This document shows positions 58,745 to 64,000 of a DNA stretch of 64,000 nt, in pieces. Within the stretch, counting starts at the first letter, position 1. Each line of letters begins with the position of its first letter. The translations under genes and the position numbers were made by a program. Under the pieces are notes generated by a model. That model saw nothing but the letters and a program-made list of their open reading frames with translations. It was not told the origin of the DNA and made no database searches. Source of the DNA: Polytrichum commune (Eukaryota > Streptophyta > Polytrichopsida > Polytrichales > Polytrichaceae); NCBI GenBank assembly GCA_950295325.1, contig OX485804.1, positions 54,362,429 through 54,426,428 on the forward strand. The letters are read 5' to 3'.

Positions 58745-59095
58745 CAAATTTTTTTGGTTGTTAATTAGTTTAACATAATTTGACCATGAAATCTCAACTT
58801 AATGGGACCGGAGAATAACGCAATATGTATGTTCAACCTGTTGCACAATCGTCAAGGGTTGGGGCCATCACCTCCAACCCTTGGGACCAACAACATGATG
58901 GTGGTTTTGTGGATTATTACTTCCACTTTACCACCTACAACACGCAAAGTGGTCATGTCGAAAATCAACCCGACTTTACAACACATGAACGAGCTATGAA
59001 CGAAAAATCTACTACCACAACACTTAACCGAGAAGCTCCACACATATGGGAGTTGGAAGCCCCTCTTGGTAGCTAGGTGGTTGCTAACCACCTAG
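58745..59095 (+). pseudogene. Leader and gag start remnant of family T
   Basis: Begins with the leader GTTAATTAGTTTAACATAAT and then an open stretch (VAQSSRVGAITSNPWDQQHD in one frame) ending at 59075. The same segment recurs inverted at 62690-63030, and its leader recurs inverted at 59335-59430. Assigned by position after the primer site. Confidence 0.4.
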
Positions 59096-59334
59096 TTTTA
59101 CATGAATAGTTGAGTTGGGTTAGGTTTTTACCTTTGCCGCGCTCCCTTCATTCCTAAATTGAACAATGTAGAGTTAAAAAAAACTTACTAGTTGACTCCC
59201 ATTTTGGCTTTGCAATAGTCGGTGCGGAACCCCTACTCCAAGCTACAAGCCTCAACCCCCACTTCAACTCTCGGCCACCCACCTCACCTACTCGTCCCTT
59301 TTAATCTTGAATGGCCCCAACTTTTAAAGATTAT

Positions 59335-59430
59335 GCAATAGGTTGAACACACATATTACGTTATTCTCCGGTCCCATTAAGTTGAAATTTCATGGTCAAA
59401 TCACGTTAAACTAATTAACAACCAACAAAA
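59335..59430 (-). repeat. Inverted copy of the family T leader
   Basis: Reverse complement of about 58745-58840. Together with 58745-59095 it makes a 690-bp foldback unit. Confidence 0.6.
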
Positions 59431-59760
59431 TTTTCTAGCAAGCCCAATGTAATGGACATCCACATCTAACTCCTCATGAAGCTCTCAATTTTCCAAAAAA
59501 ACTAGCCTCCTAAGTTTGTACATCGACACAAGTTTGTAGCCAACATCCATACCTCAAAGTAAAGAGGTTATCTTGGTGAAGGTCTGCTAAGGCGACACAA
59601 ATACGTGTCCAATACTGTATCGAATTCCCGTAACAATGCCAACATGATCCACCAACATCTGCTACCCTCAAATTCTCCCAATATTGTAAGAAGTTAGACA
59701 TGTCTTTTACAATATCCTCCAAATTTTTCATGGATATTGGTTTGCAAGGCTTAGGCTCCC
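59431..59760 (-). other. Unassigned, short open frame
   Basis: A minus-strand open stretch of about 90 codons ends at 59510 and includes SMKNLEDIVKDMSNFLQYWE. No family recognised; it may be retroelement debris. Confidence 0.2.
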
Positions 59761-59985
59761 TGTCGCAACCCTTGCTAAAGCCCCTTAACATTCTTGATCA
59801 TTTTTCAATTCTAGTAAGGGTTACGAGCGCTAACCCTTCGCACTCGCTCCCGTATGCACCTCAAAAGGTTTGTCAAAGTCCACAAACTTGAGCACGGGCA
59901 GTGAAGACAACTTGCTCTTAAGCTCCCCAAAGGCTTGATGACAAGGTTCATCCCACTCTTGGGGTAGCCATTTTTTCATGGCACG
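59761..59985 (-). pseudogene. Family G LTR tail joined to an RT/RNase H piece
   Basis: TGTCGCAACCCTTGCTA at 59761 is the inverted LTR tail. From 59850 the minus strand reads LPQEWDEPCHQAFGELKSKL and FDKPFEVHTGA, the same unit that is amplified at 14521-15470. LTR tail and pol segment are not neighbours in an intact element, so a deletion or recombination joined them. Confidence 0.7.
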
Positions 59986-60017
59986 GCCTCGACGGACATT
60001 GGTCCAACATGAGGGCA

Positions 60018-60390
60018 CTCCCCCGCTCCCTAGGCTTGAGCGGGAGAGAGATCTCGGCTTCGCGCGCATCTGCTTTGTGCCTCCCGCGTGTCGGGTGATC
60101 TTCCTCGCTCTCGTTGGCATGCCACCGTGGACATGTTGGCTGGTGACTGGGCTTTGGAGGGCCACCTGGCCCCCTGTCTCTCCCTCCCTCCCTTTTGTTG
60201 GCGGGCTCCCCCGTCTTTTCATTTCTGCTTTGATGATTAGTTGTGCTCTCTTCTTGCTTTGCCACGTGTGGCTCCCACCCGATGTTGGCCGTCGTGCTGG
60301 CAGCGGGCCCGGTGCTCTGCACCCCCCTGCCCGGCTCGGGCGCCCTTTTGGGCTTGTAATCTTTTTCTTTTAACCTCGGGGAGGTCTTCA
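60018..60390. other. 373-bp GC-rich insertion flanked by an 18-bp duplication
   Basis: TGGTCCAACATGAGGGCA occurs at 60000-60017 and 60391-60408. In family G LTRs (for example 62063-62082) it occurs once, so the GC-rich block was inserted or copied in with an 18-bp target duplication. No inverted ends, poly(A) or clear Pol III boxes were seen. Two overlapping open frames exist but their codon use is unconvincing. Confidence 0.5.
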
Positions 60391-60408
60391 TGGTCCAACA
60401 TGAGGGCA

Positions 60409-60560
60409 TAGTTGCTTAGTATGGTTCAGGTTGTTGTAGTGTTGCTCCAGCAACACGATGATCAATTAAAGATTAGACTTTCATGGATGAAAGTTCACAT
60501 CTAAGCATTGATTACCAAATAATGCGGTGAGTCCATATGAGCCTCGAAATTACCCCCAAC
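60409..60560 (+). mobile_element. Family G LTR fragment
   Basis: CATAGTTGCTTAGTATGGTT and following sequence match 21440-21560. Confidence 0.7.
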
Positions 60561-61479
60561 GGCAAAGAGGTTCATAATTTAGGTTTTTAAGCAGAAGTAT
60601 TAGATTAATAATAAAGAAAATTATCCAAGAACCATTTAGATTAAGAGGGCTTAAGAAGGAAAATCCTACAAGGTTGGTTAGGTATTTTTTAGACTTGGAT
60701 AAAAATCTTCAGCAAATGAAGAATTAGGAACCTAAGGGATAAAAGAGAAATGCCATTTATCCGAATCAAAAATATTAAAGGTATAGGCTAGTAAGTAGTT
60801 AGGTTAAATTAGAAGCAATAAATTCAAGCAAGCATTTTATTAATTAAAATCAAATGGCGGCCAAAATAATTATTTTCGGAAGCAGCCACGGGAAAAAAAA
60901 TAAAAAATAAAAATAAAAAATGACAACCACATGCGTAAGATATTTGCCAACTGGATAAGGGGACAATGTAGCCATCCTTGTCAACCAAAGTCCAAACTAA
61001 AATGATAAAGTCTTTACTAGGGCTTGGGCAAGTGGGTTGCAAGATGATGTTTCCCTGCATTCGCCACCAAGGGTTTGGTTCCTACCATTTAAAGGGAGGG
61101 ACACCTCGGTGACTAAAAATAAGAGGTAGCCCAATATTTCATTCAAGGATGATAAAACAAAACCACTAACTTTGTAAGCTGATATCTAAAACATAAAAAT
61201 GTAATTGCTTTGATATTTGGAAGAGTCATGTTGATAACTTCTAAATAAAAAATAAAAAATAAAAAAATTACATTTGAAGCTTGTAAACAAAAGTTGTGGG
61301 TATTCAAGTGGAAAGGTGTTTGGTGCCTTAGACTCGCCAAGGCCAGCTTTCCAAACCATTGAATATTGAAGTTACATTTCTTTCAATGTGTTTACTTATG
61401 AATTTCCTATTATTCAATAAATGAATAAATAATTAAACGAGTAAATAAATAAATGAATAAAAATCTAGGCAAAAGAAGG
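60561..61479. other. No gene seen
   Basis: AT-rich, with A/T-rich low complexity at 60890-60925 and 61240-61270. Confidence 0.4.
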
Positions 61480-62371
61480 CCTATGTCGCGCAACTCTCTC
61501 TGAGAAGTGCCCAAAATACCATGGACACAAGGGGGATCCCGGAGTGTCACCCGTGATTTGTGCCGCCGTTGGTGAGAGGGCCCAAATGATCGTAATGTGG
61601 GTGAGGGTCCCGGGCGCTGGGAATGTTTGCCACCCACGGACACTAGAAAACACGAGAGTATGGCCATGAGCTATGCATTATGGCGTACAGATTCTAGAAT
61701 GCTCAAAAACACCTTAATTGGAGGTGTGCGCTAGTAGATATGGCAATTTGAGTGGGGTGTTGTTCCGGGACAACACCCTGGTACAACAGTTGTCTGCGGA
61801 TGGCTCTCGGGACTGCCAAAGTTTGAACATCCAGAATTTCTTCAATACTTGTCCAAATGGGACAAATGAGAAGTTACTTGGCATCTACGTTAAGCGTAAA
61901 TAACGATGGAGTGGTTGCTTGTTAGTATCAGACATCATATAAGGAAATTGTGGTGTTCTGAAGCTATTGGGGCTTCTAGCCCTGCCTAAAGTCCTAGAGG
62001 CTTATATGGGTGAGATAGTGTGGCCAAACCCATCCGAGGCTGAACAACACGGCCTTTATGGGCATTGGTCCAATGTGAGGGCATAATTGCTTAGTATGGT
62101 TTGGGTTGTTATAATATTGTTCCGGCAACACAATGATCAACATAAAATTGGACTTTCATGAATGGATGTCCACATCAAAAAATTGGATACCGATTAAGGA
62201 GTGAGTTCCGAAAGCAAAGTATGAGGGTTGGTTCCCCTCCTATGAACTATGAGGTCCGGGGTAGGAGGAGCTGACCACTAGCATGGCGAAATGTGAAGAA
62301 TTAGTGCTCGTGATCCTTACTAGAATTGAGAAATGACTAAGATTGTTAAAGGGGCTAGCAAGGGTTGCGAC
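61480..62371 (+). mobile_element. Partial family G LTR, C-to-T decayed
   Basis: Matches 20755-21727, with many C-to-T and G-to-A differences. It ends GGGTTGCGAC. The palindrome site at 61755-61778 has changed in both arms. The downstream primer site is missing, so this is a solo LTR or fragment. Confidence 0.75.
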
Positions 62372-63030
62372 TGCCTATCGCCAATCGAATATTCATCCAC
62401 CAAGTTGTTCTCACAACTAATCCAATATTCGATATTTGGGGGGGATGTGTGGACTCCCTATCCATCTAATCAAGAAGAGGTTCATCCATCTAACGTTAGA
62501 AGAGAAGAATTGATGTTGTGGACGGCCAAAAGGTGGAATGGAGTCGACATTCGTGGCTTGGAGTAGGGCACCAACTATCGCCAAGCTAAGATGGGAGTCA
62601 GCCGGTAAATTCTTTAAGCCTAGACTCTTCAATGTAAGAATGGAGAAAGCGAGACGAATGCAAAACCCTAACCCAAACTAACTATCCATGTAAGACTAGA
62701 GGATGAGTATCCACCAAGCCGCCGAAGGGGCTTCCAACTTCCAATGTGTGCGATGCCTCTTGGTTAAGTGTTGTAGTAATAGTTTTTCCGTTCATATCTT
62801 ATTCGTGTGCGATGAAGTCGGATTAGTCACCGGTATGATTACTTTGCGTGTTGTTAGTGGTAAGGTGGGAGTAATGACTCACGAAATCACCATCATGTTG
62901 TTGGCGCCAAGGGTTGGAGGTAATGGCCCCAATCCTTGAAGTTTTTGCAACATGTTAAATACACAGGGCGCCTTATTCTCCAGTCACATTAAGTTAAAAT
63001 TTGTGGTCAAACCGTGTTAAATTAATTAAT
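62372..63030 (-). mobile_element. Family T internal remnant, inverted
   Basis: 62690-63030 is the reverse complement of the gag/leader block at 58745-59095. 62390-62640 has a short protein-like stretch on plus (YPSNQEEVHPSNVRREELML) with no assigned function. Confidence 0.5.
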
Positions 63031-63124
63031 AACCAACACAACTTGTACAACCCCCGTAGGCAAAAAGCCAACCGGAAATTTAATTCAAAAGATTGACACC
63101 ATCCCCTACTTCGGTACCAAAGAT

Positions 63125-63745
63125 CAGAGGGTGTGAATGTCAATCAACTTTGAAGAGAGTCGCACTGGCCCTTGAAGGGTTCGGATTAAGATGTGTACAA
63201 AATAAGTAAGTGGTGATGCTACAATTTATGAACTTAATAATATAGGCTTTGTTCAATCAATCATAAATTAAGAAAGAAGATTGAGAGGGTAGGACTTAAT
63301 TAAGGTCCCCCGGTGCATAGAATTTAATCCATAAGAGGTGTGGAATTAGATGTGGCGCAACTGATTAAGTAAATCTATTCGTTATTTTGTCAACTCGAGC
63401 AAGGAATAACTAAACTACACACAAAAGATGTACGCTAGGTTATTTTATTTATTAGAATTAGGTTGCCTTCATCCCAAGGCTAGTGTATCTGCGCTTAGAC
63501 TATGATAAATTAGAAATTAGGTTAGGGAAATTGATGTAGCTTAGATAACTACCTTAGGTACTTAAAATCTAGATACAACCTACCGAAGGATATAACATGA
63601 CTACCAAATCCCTTCACAAACCGAAGCATTCATGATATACCATAACATTTGGGTTTAGCTTGGGCACCTACCAAAGCAAGCCACCCTCACTAAAGGGCTT
63701 GTGCGGTACTTTAAGGCTCCCTTGGAAGGGGTGCCCGAAAGCACC
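63125..63745 (-). mobile_element. LTR (family T), minus copy
   Basis: Reverse complement of 58045-58667. Its primer-site-like sequence is at 63100-63120 on the minus strand. The two family T LTRs face each other, so they are not the two ends of one element. Confidence 0.55.
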
Positions 63746-63765
63746 ATAGTCCCAAATGCAAGTGT

Positions 63766-63940
63766 AGGAGGGTTGGTGCCCCTCCTATGAACTAAGAGGT
63801 CTGTGGTATGAGGAGGTAACTATTAGCATGGTGGAACGCGAAGGGTTAGCACTTGTGACCCTTGCTAGAATTGAAAAAATGACCAAGTTAGTTAAGAGGA
63901 GTTAGCGAGGATTACGACATTGGTATTATAAGGTCATTTT
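63766..63940 (+). mobile_element. Family G LTR tail with decayed primer site
   Basis: GGAGGGTTGGTGCCCCTCCT onwards matches 12840-13001. The LTR tail ends ACGACA at 63919 and is followed by TTGGTATTATAAGG, a mutated tRNA-Met site. A further chromovirus copy probably continues past the window. Confidence 0.6.
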
Positions 63941-64000
63941 CTCACATTCCATCCATGGTACAAATATGATTTGCCTTGGTCACTCAAGGCCACCTTTTAA

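Noticed and set aside
60018..60390. SINE
   Set aside because: An 18-bp duplication fits, but no A/B boxes or A-rich/T-rich tail were found on either strand.

Overview
This is eukaryotic, land-plant DNA. The evidence is two intron-containing A-type (CYP71-clan) cytochrome P450 genes, chromovirus-type Ty3/gypsy remains with a tRNA-Met primer binding site, GT-AG introns, TATA boxes, dinucleotide microsatellites and dense nested transposons. The species cannot be named from sequence alone. A seed-free plant (bryophyte, lycophyte or fern) is a guess, prompted by the divergent P450s and by a DNA-methyltransferase-like gene of a kind better known from early-diverging plants.

Layout. 1-12.8 kb: probably one very large LTR element whose 5' LTR is cut by the window edge (visible part 1-744) and whose 3' LTR (about 3.26 kb, 9553-12809) is almost identical to it. 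Its interior shows no gag or pol. It holds an intact 992-residue coiled-coil ORF on the minus strand and a divergently arranged broken gene pair (5.2-6.8 kb minus, 8.3-9.55 kb plus). A cluster of near-perfect palindromes lies between the pair. 12.8-21.7 kb: a decayed chromovirus (protease, RNase H, integrase and chromodomain recognisable; RT palm deleted). It carries an in-frame 228-bp tandem amplification and a 2.49-kb TG...CA insertion with target duplication. 21.7-22.6 kb: a scrambled inverted copy of the chromovirus LTR.

24.2-28.2 kb: a degenerate multi-exon gene whose conceptual product has the motif order of a permuted (beta-class) DNA amino-methyltransferase: a DLPKG motif IV-like site first and a motif I-like segment near the C-terminus. 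Its first intron contains a series of about 50-bp palindromes. 28.2-33.8 kb is repeats and low-information DNA, ending in an 8-bp-TSD, TIR-bearing DNA transposon.

34-52 kb: the only region with good host genes. P450 gene 1 (plus, 3 exons) and P450 gene 2 (minus, 4 exons) converge on a gap. The gap contains a C-terminal relic and a first-exon relic of further P450 copies, a solo LTR and a G-tract-ended transposon. Both genes keep the I-helix, ExxR and heme Cys motifs and are likely membrane-anchored ER monooxygenases. The substrate is unknown, and the two need not work in one pathway. 52.5-64 kb: a second copy of the 8-bp-TSD transposon, a foldback element bearing (GT)n/(CA)n arms, and overlapping inverted and nested pieces of at least three LTR families.

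No tRNA, rRNA or CRISPR array was seen. All homology statements come from reading motifs by eye; no database was searched.
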